From NCBI GenBank assembly GCA_023437225.1, contig JAEZGS010000007.1, positions 12,052 to 76,051 on the forward strand: DNA of 64,000 nucleotides. Direction: 5' to 3'. The notes below the pieces were generated by a model. The model saw only the letters and a program-made list of their open reading frames with translations, did not search any database and was not told where the DNA came from. Position 1 is the first letter of the stretch, and every line of letters begins with the position of its first letter. Shown here in pieces: positions 42,637-51,589 of the stretch. Source of the DNA: Bacteroidota bacterium (lineage in GTDB: Bacteria; Bacteroidota; Bacteroidia; Chitinophagales; Chitinophagaceae). Made by a program: the position numbers and the translations under genes.

Positions 42637-42876
42637 ATGACTTCTTTCTTTACAACAGAGGAGCTTATTGAATATTTATATGATGAAGCTTCGCTGGAAA
42701 AGAGGGCCGCTATTGAGGCCGCTATTAAGTATGATTGGTCACTTCGTGAAAAGCTCGACGTATTAAGGTCTTCATCATCTTCTCTTCATTGCGAATTGCT
42801 TTCTCCAAGACCAGAATCCATCATGAACGTGTTGAATTATGCACGTGAATCGATGACGGAATCCATACAGCATTAA
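42637..42876 (+). CDS. Small acidic protein of unknown function
   Basis: 79 residues from the ATG at 42637 (an in-frame TTG at 42631 is the alternative). No membrane helix. The region EELIEYLYDEASLEKRAAIEAAIKYDW resembles the cytoplasmic helix of zinc-less anti-sigma proteins, such as those in the gene at 29693, but no sigma factor gene is next to it. It lies between divIC and nth. Confidence 0.5.
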   Translation: MTSFFTTEELIEYLYDEASLEKRAAIEAAIKYDWSLREKLDVLRSSSSSLHCELLSPRPESIMNVLNYARESMTESIQH

Positions 42877-42893
42877 GGTTTCATTTACTGCTG

Positions 42894-42901
42894 TAATTTT
42901 G
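42894..42901 (+). promoter_or_regulatory. -7 box (TAATTTTG) before nth
   Basis: Exact TAnnTTTG match ending 7 bases before the ATG at 42909, so the mRNA leader would be only a few bases. Confidence 0.45.
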
Positions 42902-42908
42902 CGCCAAC

Positions 42909-43565
42909 ATGACGCGAAAAGAACGATTCAATTATGTGCTTGGATACTTTCAGCAATATGCACCTTCTGCAGAAACTGAACTGATCTACGATAATCCTTA
43001 CCAACTATTGGTCGCTGTAGTGCTTTCTGCGCAATGCACCGATAAACGCGTCAATATGACAACTCCTGCTATCTTTGAAAGATACCCGGATGCTTTCACA
43101 TTGGCCCAGGCAACGTTTGATGAGCTATATCCACTCGTCAAAAGCATATCGTATCCCAATAACAAAACGAAACATCTCTTAGGACTTGCAAAAATGCTTG
43201 TCGATGAGCACGGGGGTAATGTCCCGTTGACGGTGGAAGAATTAGTGAAATTGCCGGGTGTAGGCAGAAAAACCGCCAACGTTATAACATCGGTTATCGA
43301 TCAGCAACCCAACATGGCCGTCGATACCCATGTGTTTCGTGTGTCTCAACGACTCGGGCTGACGCATAATGCGAAAACGCCGCTTGCTGCTGAACGACAG
43401 CTCGTAAAATACATACCTACCGAACTAGTGCATAAATCACATCATTGGCTCATTTTGCACGGCCGGTATATCTGCACCGCCAGAAACCCGAAATGTGATC
43501 AGTGCGGGCTGAGGAAAATCTGTCTTTCTTACCGCAAAAACACCATGGACACGATCGCCGATTGA
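42909..43565 (+). CDS. nth: Endonuclease III
   Basis: Removes oxidised pyrimidines and cuts at the abasic site. 218 residues: helix-hairpin-helix LVKLPGVGRKTANVI with the catalytic Lys near 120, the catalytic Asp in MAVDTHVFRVSQRLG, and a complete 4Fe-4S cluster motif CTARNPKCDQCGLRKIC. Normal size and intact. Followed by an unknown exported protein gene 27 bp later. Confidence 0.97.
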   Translation: MTRKERFNYVLGYFQQYAPSAETELIYDNPYQLLVAVVLSAQCTDKRVNMTTPAIFERYPDAFTLAQATFDELYPLVKSISYPNNKTKHLLGLAKMLVDEHGGNVPLTVEELVKLPGVGRKTANVITSVIDQQPNMAVDTHVFRVSQRLGLTHNAKTPLAAERQLVKYIPTELVHKSHHWLILHGRYICTARNPKCDQCGLRKICLSYRKNTMDTIAD

Positions 43566-43592
43566 TGCATCTTCCCTCAATAATTTGTGAAG

Positions 43593-44450
43593 ATGAGATG
43601 CATGGTGTTGTGGTGGGTGGTGGCGCTCTTGCCAACTGCATTTGCAGTGGGGCAATTTACCCGGTATGTCGGGGAAGATAGATACGGGCGTTTTTGGTTG
43701 GAAGGAACTGGGTCTCTTGCCTTTATGAGGGCAAGCACAGATCTCAACGGAAACAGGTTATTGTCAGGTTCGCATTTGCATTCCGGATCTGAATTCGGGG
43801 TCCGTATTGACTGGCATAAGGGACTTGCGTTTCATCTGAAACATTTAAGGGGGTGGATTTCGGGTGCGGACTCAACGAGCCGCCGCAGCGGTACATCGGT
43901 CGACATCGGAAGAAAGTTACGAAACCTACATTTTGTTTCACCGCTTACAGAATGGTCCATTAACATTGAATTTCAACCCCTGCGTCTTTGCAGTAAACAG
44001 GTCTCATCGCAGCCTGCTGCAGTTGTCGGATTTGGCATGTACCAATTTCGGCCCAAGGGATTCATTGATGGGCAATGGGTCGACCTTCATTCGCTACGCA
44101 CCGAGGGGCAGGGGCTGAAAGGCTATTCCTCACCCTATAAACTCCGGCAGAATTGCATTCTTTTGGGTGTTGGCATGGGTTACCAATGGAACCCATCCAT
44201 CACAACCAGGATCATGGCCGAGCATCGCATACTTTTCAATGATCATCTCGATGATGTTAGTACTATTTACACGGATCTGGAGCTGATGCGGGCGCAGCTC
44301 GACCGGCAACAAATGCAACAACTTAACGCCTGGTATGCCCAAACTGATCAACGCCTTCGAAGAGTGGGCAGCGCAAGGGGTAATCCCGGGAAAAACGACG
44401 CCTATACAACTGTTAAGATTTCACTTGAGGTGGTGCTATGGCAACGATAA
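43593..44450 (+). CDS. Exported protein of unknown function, likely beta-rich
   Basis: 285 residues with an N-terminal signal (MRCMVLWWVVALLPTAFAVG). The body has alternating strands (for example LRNLHFVSPLTEWSINIEFQP and NCILLGVGMGYQWNP) and a C-terminus of VKISLEVVLWQ, so an outer-membrane barrel is possible. No family recognised. The start at 43593 is preferred over GTG at 43587 because of the signal peptide, but both encode almost the same protein. Confidence 0.6.
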   Translation: MRCMVLWWVVALLPTAFAVGQFTRYVGEDRYGRFWLEGTGSLAFMRASTDLNGNRLLSGSHLHSGSEFGVRIDWHKGLAFHLKHLRGWISGADSTSRRSGTSVDIGRKLRNLHFVSPLTEWSINIEFQPLRLCSKQVSSQPAAVVGFGMYQFRPKGFIDGQWVDLHSLRTEGQGLKGYSSPYKLRQNCILLGVGMGYQWNPSITTRIMAEHRILFNDHLDDVSTIYTDLELMRAQLDRQQMQQLNAWYAQTDQRLRRVGSARGNPGKNDAYTTVKISLEVVLWQR

Positions 44451-44505
44451 ACCGTTAAAACCGGACAAATCCGTGGTCGCCCGTTCATGATGGACACGGT
44501 TTAGA

Positions 44506-46938
44506 ATGGTTTTTGCACTTTCAGGCTATATGCAGCAAGAAGAAATGATCCCAAATTATATCAAATCATCCTTATCACTTGAGCCTTTATTCAAGGCCTG
44601 GAAGCGATCGCTTGACGAGGGCAGTGGCGGCTTATACCGCTATCTTTTGTCGCAGGTGGAACAACATCCGGAATTACGCGGTTCGCTGTCTATTGAAGCT
44701 TTCGATGCCAACAAAGGGCTTATTGATGAGATGATGAATACAGTCTTCCCACTAACGCTATCGGAAACTGAGGACGTATACGCAGTAACCTGTCCTTTTT
44801 CGGAAGAAGTTGTATACAGCTCAAAGGTGTTTAGAAATCTTTTTTTGAAAGAAGGAATGACAAAGCTCAAGCTACCGATCGAGAACGACCCGACGCTGGA
44901 GCAGAAAATAAGGGCTGTTGCCTGCCAGATCATTCTTTCGCAGCATTATGGGATGAAGATTCCTGGTGAACTCAAACCTGTGTTTGCGTTTGCATCCGAA
45001 GATCCCGGGTTACATCGATACTTTGAATTTGAGATCAACAACACTCTTGTAGAAGCCGTATACATAGGTAAGGATAATGCAATGCCTTCAGCGCCTGAGA
45101 TGGAAGCCAACAAGATCAGTGATCTTGTTGCGCACCCGGAATGGATGGAGTGGATACCACTCGATCGGTTCCGATTTGAAGGGATCACGATCATCCAGAT
45201 AAAAGATGTTACAGAAAAAGCGGTGGTAAGTAATATCAAGAACATACTATTGAACTTTCAATCATTCAACGATGCAAATGTTTACGAGTCGCTGCAGTCG
45301 CAAGTCGAAGACCTCGCGGGAGTGCCGGGGTTGAGCATTGGTATTACTCCCTTTTTCCGGATCAATCAGCGCCGCGTGTTGCCCAAGCTAAATGAAAAAC
45401 AGAGTTTGTTGGTGAAGCCGGGACTTGAGACGCAGCGTGCTGAAATTGCGGATCGACTCGAGAAGATGTTTGGTCAAAGCAGTGAAACGTTTGTTGTTGA
45501 AGCCATTGCGGACGATCAGTTGATGCAGTATTCTTTCCTCTCACAGGTAAAAGAAGCGGGATATTGTTGCATTGCAATTTTTCCGCTAAAGACAAATGGA
45601 CAATTAACCGGTATCCTTGAAGTGGCCAGTAAAAAAGAGGGCACTTTACGCAATACGGTTCTTGGTAAGATAGAGGTTGTGTTACCGTTGTTTGAGCTGG
45701 CATTGCAAAAAATTTCAGACAACCTTGAAGCACAGGTCGACAAAGTTATCAAAGAGCAATTCACTGCTATACAACCTTCCGTTGAATGGAGTTTCATCGA
45801 TGCAACAATTGACTATTTAATGCGACAGCAAGACGACCCTGACGCCCGCATGCGCTCAATTGTATTCGATAATGTGCATCCGATGTATGGAGCTATCGAC
45901 ATTCGGAATTCGTCGGTGGAACGAAACAATGCTATTCAGAAAGATCTGCTGGAACAACTGGAAAAGGTTTCCGCGATAGTGAAGGAAGCACGCAAAATCA
46001 AGTACTATCCCGCCCTTAAAGAAGCGGAGTATAAGATCAGGAAATTTATTCATGCTGTTAAGAACATTGTTCTATCAGATGAGGAAATGTCGATCAATCG
46101 TTTCCTGAACCAGGACATTATTCAATTATTTCAATTTCTTCGAACGGCCTATCCGGAACTTCGTCAAAAGATCGGAGATTATTTTGCGGAAGTGAATTCT
46201 CCACTCGAAATGTTATACAAACACCGAAAACATTTTGATGAAAGTATAGCGCGCATTAATACGGCGGTGGCCAGGTTCATCGATGAAGAGCAGCAGAAAG
46301 CACAACAGATGTATCCGCATTATTTTGAAAGATTTGTCACTGACGGTGTGGATTTCAATATGTATGTTGGTCAATCGCTTTGCCCGGATTCGGAGTTTAC
46401 ACCCTTTTACTTGCGAAACCTTAAGTTATGGCAGCTATCGTTACTTGCCCGTGCGGCCCAGCTTGCTGACAAACTAGAAGAGCACCTGGATGTAAGGTTG
46501 AAGACAACCCAATTGATTCTTGCCCATGGGAATCCAATCTCCATCAGCTTCCGACATGCAGAAAGAAAGTTTGATGTAGACGGCGCTTACAACATCAGGT
46601 ATGAGATCATAAAAAAGCGAATTGATAAGGTGCATATCAAAGAAACAAATGAGCGTCTGACCAAGCCAGGCACTATTGCAATAGTGTATGCTCATCAGCA
46701 GGAAGCGCAGGAGTATCTCGAATTCATTGAATACTTCCATTCTGAAGGATTGCTCGAAGCCGATGTTGAACGGTTCGATCTTGAAGAACTGCAGGGTGTC
46801 AGTGGATTAAAGGCCCTTCGTGTAGGTATTCAAAAACTGGCGCAACCTAAACAGGAAATGGAAGGCAACCAACAGGAAAGCGAAACGCCAGCAACAGAAA
46901 CGCAAAACGGCAAACAACAAAGGGAACGTCAGAAATGA
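44506..46938 (+). CDS. Large cytoplasmic protein with a GAF-like domain
   Basis: 810 residues with no signal or membrane helix. Around 350-390, YCCIAIFPLKTNGQLTGILEVASK looks like a GAF domain, a ligand-binding fold; the rest is mostly helical (for example the coiled stretches near 460-560 and 650-680) and I recognise no other domain. Starts at 44506, 44530 or 44545 are all possible. The C-terminus (QEMEGNQQESETP) resembles degenerate heptamer-array translation. It overlaps the convergent phosphoesterase gene by 10 bp. Function unknown; a sensor role is inferred. Confidence 0.6.
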   Translation: MVFALSGYMQQEEMIPNYIKSSLSLEPLFKAWKRSLDEGSGGLYRYLLSQVEQHPELRGSLSIEAFDANKGLIDEMMNTVFPLTLSETEDVYAVTCPFSEEVVYSSKVFRNLFLKEGMTKLKLPIENDPTLEQKIRAVACQIILSQHYGMKIPGELKPVFAFASEDPGLHRYFEFEINNTLVEAVYIGKDNAMPSAPEMEANKISDLVAHPEWMEWIPLDRFRFEGITIIQIKDVTEKAVVSNIKNILLNFQSFNDANVYESLQSQVEDLAGVPGLSIGITPFFRINQRRVLPKLNEKQSLLVKPGLETQRAEIADRLEKMFGQSSETFVVEAIADDQLMQYSFLSQVKEAGYCCIAIFPLKTNGQLTGILEVASKKEGTLRNTVLGKIEVVLPLFELALQKISDNLEAQVDKVIKEQFTAIQPSVEWSFIDATIDYLMRQQDDPDARMRSIVFDNVHPMYGAIDIRNSSVERNNAIQKDLLEQLEKVSAIVKEARKIKYYPALKEAEYKIRKFIHAVKNIVLSDEEMSINRFLNQDIIQLFQFLRTAYPELRQKIGDYFAEVNSPLEMLYKHRKHFDESIARINTAVARFIDEEQQKAQQMYPHYFERFVTDGVDFNMYVGQSLCPDSEFTPFYLRNLKLWQLSLLARAAQLADKLEEHLDVRLKTTQLILAHGNPISISFRHAERKFDVDGAYNIRYEIIKKRIDKVHIKETNERLTKPGTIAIVYAHQQEAQEYLEFIEYFHSEGLLEADVERFDLEELQGVSGLKALRVGIQKLAQPKQEMEGNQQESETPATETQNGKQQRERQK
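46849..46936 (+). repeat. Degenerate array-like coding end
   Basis: Units of the AACAGGAAA, GAAACGCC and AACGG type run to the stop of the GAF protein gene. They are much more diverged than the other arrays, and this assignment is tentative. Confidence 0.35.
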
Positions 46939-49900
46939 AATCCGAGACTTATTCCGGGCATTGCACCGTCCTTGGATTGAGCGTAGTATGCTGTTAATAC
47001 AATCCTTTTCGCCGGAGCAAGCCAAAGTCCCGCACCGTATCCATTGTGCCACTGATTGGAATCTTCGCCTTCATACCATACTCTTCCGATATCATGGAAT
47101 GCGAGTATTCCAAATGCACCTGGTAACAGGTACGTCCTGAATTCGCCGATCTTGTATCGCACGTCAACATTATTATAGATCATCTTGTCACCTGCAAATC
47201 TGAACTTACGATAGCCACGAAGATTGTGTGTGCCGCTGAGATATTGAGCCTGGAAATATTCATAATCGCCCCACGTGAAGCCGGCCCCGAATCGTAATCC
47301 TATGACCAGTTTCGCAGGTGTATTTGAACTGATATAGATCGACATGTCGGTGTTAAGCCTTGTGTAAGTCCTGCTCGTAGAAGACAATCCAAAATTCGTT
47401 TCATACTGTGTGAGCCAGCGCACGCCGCGACTTGGAATGGCACGATCATTACGATTGTCGATACTGATGATAGCCTTGGGTCCGAAGTAGGTTTTAGGAT
47501 TTGCCAGCATCGCTGTATCGAGTCCTTCAAATCGACGATCCTGTGTAATTCGGCCTTTATTATATTCCGTTTTGTAATGATAATATTGGTATGATGGTCC
47601 GTATGAGAAAGTAATGTCTGACGTAAGCTGGGTTCTCAACAACACATTTAATTCCGCGTGATCATAGCGCGTACGATAATAGTTTATGCTCTTGCCATCT
47701 GAGCGATCATATTCGGTTTCGTTTCCAAATCCAAAAAAGTTGATGGTATTTCGTGGTAGCCGTAGCTGACCATTCACAAGCAGGTCCTGTTTACCTATAG
47801 CATCGATCAATTCAAGATTGTAGTTGAACATAAATGCTTTGGTGGCAAGTGCATGATGCGCAGATACCTGTTGCAATACCTTATACGGTTCCTTGCGGAA
47901 ACCATGCGCACGGTGAGTCAGTGAAATGCCCAGGAATAAACCATCATCACGATTGAATTCGGCGGACAATGAAGGATGTAAGATATCGTATGCAAAGGCA
48001 CGACGGTTGTACCTGTTAACATAAGGAGAACTTGTTATCCGGTCACGCCATTTACCAGTGCCCTCTACTACATTAGACTCTGGTGCGAAATCATATAAAA
48101 CCGTTTTTGTTTTCGCAGCAGAGCTGTTATTGATTATGTGGTCCTTATCACGACCCCCAATAACGCGAACGCGAATACTTCCACCATTTCCTTCAATGCG
48201 TATGCTGTCTTCGCCTCCCCGCGCATAAAGACGGATCTCTTTTGTTTCGCTATCAAGGAATTTGCGAGAATACAATTCCCTGCTGACCTCGCCTTCTTTG
48301 TTGATCTTGTAGATCTTTATGTCTACGTCTCCATTATCTAATCGATTTACATGAAAGAACTCGCGCTTATCCGATGCGGGAATGTCTACTTCACGCGCAA
48401 GGGATTTGTAATATTCAACCATTTCATCCTTAAAATATTTGCGTCGTTCCTGGAGTGTTTTCACAATATCTTCTGCGGAGTATGGATATATTTCACGCGG
48501 TTGACGGGCAAGCGCAGCACGCATTACATCATCTGTAATTGCTGCCAGCACGGTGTCTGCCATTGTTTGCCAATCGGCGCCTTCGAGCTGGTTTAAAAAT
48601 GATCGATCAAAATATCGCGCATTGAAATTGAACGTTGTAATGTCACGAGCTTTGGCCCGAAAGCCCTGGAATTTTGGTATCCTGTAAGATTTGCTTACCT
48701 GTTTTGGAATGAATCCCATGTTCACAAAAAAAGCCTGATCGCGGTCGCGTGGTATGGGATAATACGTTCTTCTTTCACCTGTATCATTTGTTCCCCAGCG
48801 CCATTGGTCTTCATGACGATCGAAGTCCATGATGAACATATCCAACATGCGTGCTTTCAATACTGCATGTTGATCCACTTTGTTGTCATGATCGTCCTGC
48901 AATCTTTCAAGTATCTTTTCAGTGCTGCTGTTTTTTTCAAAACCGCCAGGTTCTCTTTCTTCGAATATCGCCAGACTGTTCTTGAACTGATCACGATAAA
49001 ATCCCAGCCTTGGATCGTCTGGAATGTAGAAAAGACGCGGCTTTGCGCCAGGTATATTCAGCGCATCGGCAAACGTTGGTATTGACAAGGCGGCATATGG
49101 ATAGGATGCTGATATTCCATCGACAACTGCATCCTTAACGAATGTCTGGCGAAATTCTTCCGGTATGGTGTTGTCAGGAAATTTACGAACACTTCGAAGC
49201 ACATATTCATTGCCTTTACTGTCTTCTAACCGCAGCGATTTTGTTTGCATACCTCCGCCGACCTTAGTCACTTTTAATCCGCCCAGTTCCTTACCAATAT
49301 CGATTACTGGTACTTTGACAGGCGTTGTCCATTCCTCCCGGTAATTGCTCCCCAGCAACCAGCGTTTGAATTTGTTTGCTGTAAGAGTGCGATTTGCTAC
49401 GGACATAACTGAGTCGGGAAAACTCTTCACTTCGTAGGTCCGTGGTTTAGGCATTGTGGTATCCAACGCGGGTAAGCCCATTGAAAAGATGGGTTTGCTA
49501 ACAGTGTCTGTTTGCGTGGAGAAGAATTTGAAACGAACGCCGCCAGTTTTCAATACCTCCAACACACCGAAGCCGGTTTGCGTGGCACCGAATACCAGGT
49601 CCTCGCCTTTCGCCAGATCTGAGATCTTTGAACCGGCACCACTGACTACATAAAACTGTTTCTCTCGTTGAATGAATTGCAGGTTATGTTCATGTCCTGC
49701 AACGCGGATGCAATAAGGATGCTGATTCAAAATACTGTCGACTGCACGGCTAAAATCTTTATATATCGGATGACGATTGTCCTGGATGTTTCCAAACACT
49801 CCACGTGATAACGGATAAAGCGAGCCGAGTATGGGAAGGGGGATGTATAATTTCGGATTCAATTCGGTCAGTGGAAAAATGTGTTGCTTGATGCTATAAT

Positions 49901-50615
49901 ATCCACCATGTCGGCCATAAGTAATGAACGGATGATGTGCAGCGAAAACAAGTAGTTTGTCTTCATTTCGGGAAACTATGTCTTTCAATTCATCCAGCAA
50001 ATCCTCTTCGGTCTGAATATCGCAACCGTATGTGATGCCCGACTTTTCATATCGATGTAGCCACCACTGGCTATCGATTACAACGAGGGTAACTTTCGGA
50101 GACAATGATATTTCCTGAGGGCCGGGACACCCGTCAGATGGCACATACACGATGTTTTGTTCGCCGAGTGAATTGACATAGCGGAACTGGTTCATCATCT
50201 GTTGGTAACCACCTGCACGGCCCTGCATCCAGTCGTGATTACCGGCCATGATATAAGCAGTGGCTTCAGTACCTCGAACCAGATTGATCTGACTGTCCAG
50301 TATTGCCTTCTTTTCCTGGTAATTGGTCTCGTAGATGGACGGCAGCCCTTGTGGATAAATGTTGTCACCCAAATAAATGACACTAGTCTTTTTATCGAGT
50401 GGAAACAATTGGCGAATGAGATCCAGTTCAGGATGCTTTTCTCCCGCCAGTTTTCCTGCATCTCCGATCAATATTATTCTATTAACGACAGAGTCGGTAG
50501 AGGCAGGTTTTTTTTGTTTAGATCCATTATTATTTTGCGCGGAAAGCCTTTCATTTTGTACGAATGAAAAGAGTATGGATAGGGTCACCAGTGCTCTTGA
50601 TAGAAAGCTCATCAT
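46929..50615 (-). CDS. Metallophosphoesterase fused to a C-terminal outer-membrane barrel
   Basis: 1228 residues with a signal peptide (about 1-27). The first 350 or so residues are a calcineurin-like phosphoesterase with all five metal motifs: RIILIGDAGK, YLGDNIYPQG, MAGNHDWMQG, FAAHHPF and AGHEHNLQ. The region after is unassigned to about 850. The last 370 or so residues form a BamA/Omp85-type surface-antigen barrel (QYLSGTHNLRGYRKFRFAGDKMIYNNVDVRY, ending in ISLGFHF). The phosphoesterase would therefore work outside the inner membrane, tied to the outer membrane. Co-transcribed with the SdiA-regulated-type protein upstream. Confidence 0.85.
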   Translation of the reverse strand: MMSFLSRALVTLSILFSFVQNERLSAQNNNGSKQKKPASTDSVVNRIILIGDAGKLAGEKHPELDLIRQLFPLDKKTSVIYLGDNIYPQGLPSIYETNYQEKKAILDSQINLVRGTEATAYIMAGNHDWMQGRAGGYQQMMNQFRYVNSLGEQNIVYVPSDGCPGPQEISLSPKVTLVVIDSQWWLHRYEKSGITYGCDIQTEEDLLDELKDIVSRNEDKLLVFAAHHPFITYGRHGGYYSIKQHIFPLTELNPKLYIPLPILGSLYPLSRGVFGNIQDNRHPIYKDFSRAVDSILNQHPYCIRVAGHEHNLQFIQREKQFYVVSGAGSKISDLAKGEDLVFGATQTGFGVLEVLKTGGVRFKFFSTQTDTVSKPIFSMGLPALDTTMPKPRTYEVKSFPDSVMSVANRTLTANKFKRWLLGSNYREEWTTPVKVPVIDIGKELGGLKVTKVGGGMQTKSLRLEDSKGNEYVLRSVRKFPDNTIPEEFRQTFVKDAVVDGISASYPYAALSIPTFADALNIPGAKPRLFYIPDDPRLGFYRDQFKNSLAIFEEREPGGFEKNSSTEKILERLQDDHDNKVDQHAVLKARMLDMFIMDFDRHEDQWRWGTNDTGERRTYYPIPRDRDQAFFVNMGFIPKQVSKSYRIPKFQGFRAKARDITTFNFNARYFDRSFLNQLEGADWQTMADTVLAAITDDVMRAALARQPREIYPYSAEDIVKTLQERRKYFKDEMVEYYKSLAREVDIPASDKREFFHVNRLDNGDVDIKIYKINKEGEVSRELYSRKFLDSETKEIRLYARGGEDSIRIEGNGGSIRVRVIGGRDKDHIINNSSAAKTKTVLYDFAPESNVVEGTGKWRDRITSSPYVNRYNRRAFAYDILHPSLSAEFNRDDGLFLGISLTHRAHGFRKEPYKVLQQVSAHHALATKAFMFNYNLELIDAIGKQDLLVNGQLRLPRNTINFFGFGNETEYDRSDGKSINYYRTRYDHAELNVLLRTQLTSDITFSYGPSYQYYHYKTEYNKGRITQDRRFEGLDTAMLANPKTYFGPKAIISIDNRNDRAIPSRGVRWLTQYETNFGLSSTSRTYTRLNTDMSIYISSNTPAKLVIGLRFGAGFTWGDYEYFQAQYLSGTHNLRGYRKFRFAGDKMIYNNVDVRYKIGEFRTYLLPGAFGILAFHDIGRVWYEGEDSNQWHNGYGAGLWLAPAKRIVLTAYYAQSKDGAMPGISLGFHF

Positions 50616-50621
50616 TGTATT

Positions 50622-51533
50622 TTATTTTGCTACGGAACCAGGCTGGTAAGGGAAAAGCAGCATGGTTGCCTTGCCCTGTAATCCTTCGTTTGATATATAC
50701 ATATCGCCGTTGGATGCAAAACTTATACCTTCTGGTTGTTGAAACTGATCAGGATTCAGATCGTATGCGAACTCAACCTTTCCATCGGGAGTACATACCA
50801 AAATACATTTTCCGATTGATGCAAGTATGTAAAGTTTTCCTGTGATCGGATGGATAGCGGCCGATGAAGGTTTGCACTGCGCCGAATAGTCTTTCAATTT
50901 AGTAAGCACCGAGCGCATAGGAATTTCAAAGAATGGCTCCGGGTCAAACCGCCTGGTATGCAGATCGAAGCTGTAAGCAAAAATGGCATCATCTGCCAGT
51001 GCATGGTCTTTGGTAATAAGAATGATCTTATTAATGGAACTGTAATAAACGATCGCTTCGAATTCAACTTTCTTTGCCAAGTCAAATTGATATTTTTTTG
51101 ATGGCACAAGCTGACCGCTGGTGAGTTTCAGATTATGAAGCTGCCCTTCGTTTACAAGTACTTCGTGGAGATCGCCGTCCGCTTCAAGAATATAAAATGC
51201 TGAGTCCGTTTTGACGATGTCTTCATAGTCGCCTTCGTCAGAAAACGGGATAGTTTGGATATTGCTGCTGTTCGGATGGAAGATAAACATATGACCATCC
51301 TCGTCATTGATACCTGCGAACATGTTGTTGGATAGCGGTGTTTGACCGGAAATTTCAAGTAATTCTCCATCCAGGACGAACACTTTTCTTTTGCTTTCAT
51401 CATATCCAGGGATTGGCGGCTTGAACGATTTTCCTGAATCCGAATCGCAGCTATAGAGCAATGATCCGCTCATCAACAGGGAAAAAAATATTATTGTTCG
51501 GGTAATTGTAGACTGAAAATGAATCGCTGGCAT
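50622..51533 (-). CDS. SdiA-regulated-type beta-propeller lipoprotein
   Basis: 303 residues with a lipoprotein signal ending LLYSC. The body has repeating beta-propeller-like blades (NMFAGINDEDGHMFIFHP, HPITGKLYILASIGKCILVC, PEGISFASNGDMYIS), characteristic of SdiA-regulated-domain proteins. Located 6 bp before the phosphoesterase-barrel gene, so they share a transcript; a joint role at the outer membrane is inferred. Substrate unknown. Confidence 0.8.
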   Translation of the reverse strand: MPAIHFQSTITRTIIFFSLLMSGSLLYSCDSDSGKSFKPPIPGYDESKRKVFVLDGELLEISGQTPLSNNMFAGINDEDGHMFIFHPNSSNIQTIPFSDEGDYEDIVKTDSAFYILEADGDLHEVLVNEGQLHNLKLTSGQLVPSKKYQFDLAKKVEFEAIVYYSSINKIILITKDHALADDAIFAYSFDLHTRRFDPEPFFEIPMRSVLTKLKDYSAQCKPSSAAIHPITGKLYILASIGKCILVCTPDGKVEFAYDLNPDQFQQPEGISFASNGDMYISNEGLQGKATMLLFPYQPGSVAK

Positions 51534-51589
51534 GGATTTGTTGTAATTTATTGTTGTAACACATAACCAGTTTCAAAGTTTATACCAGC

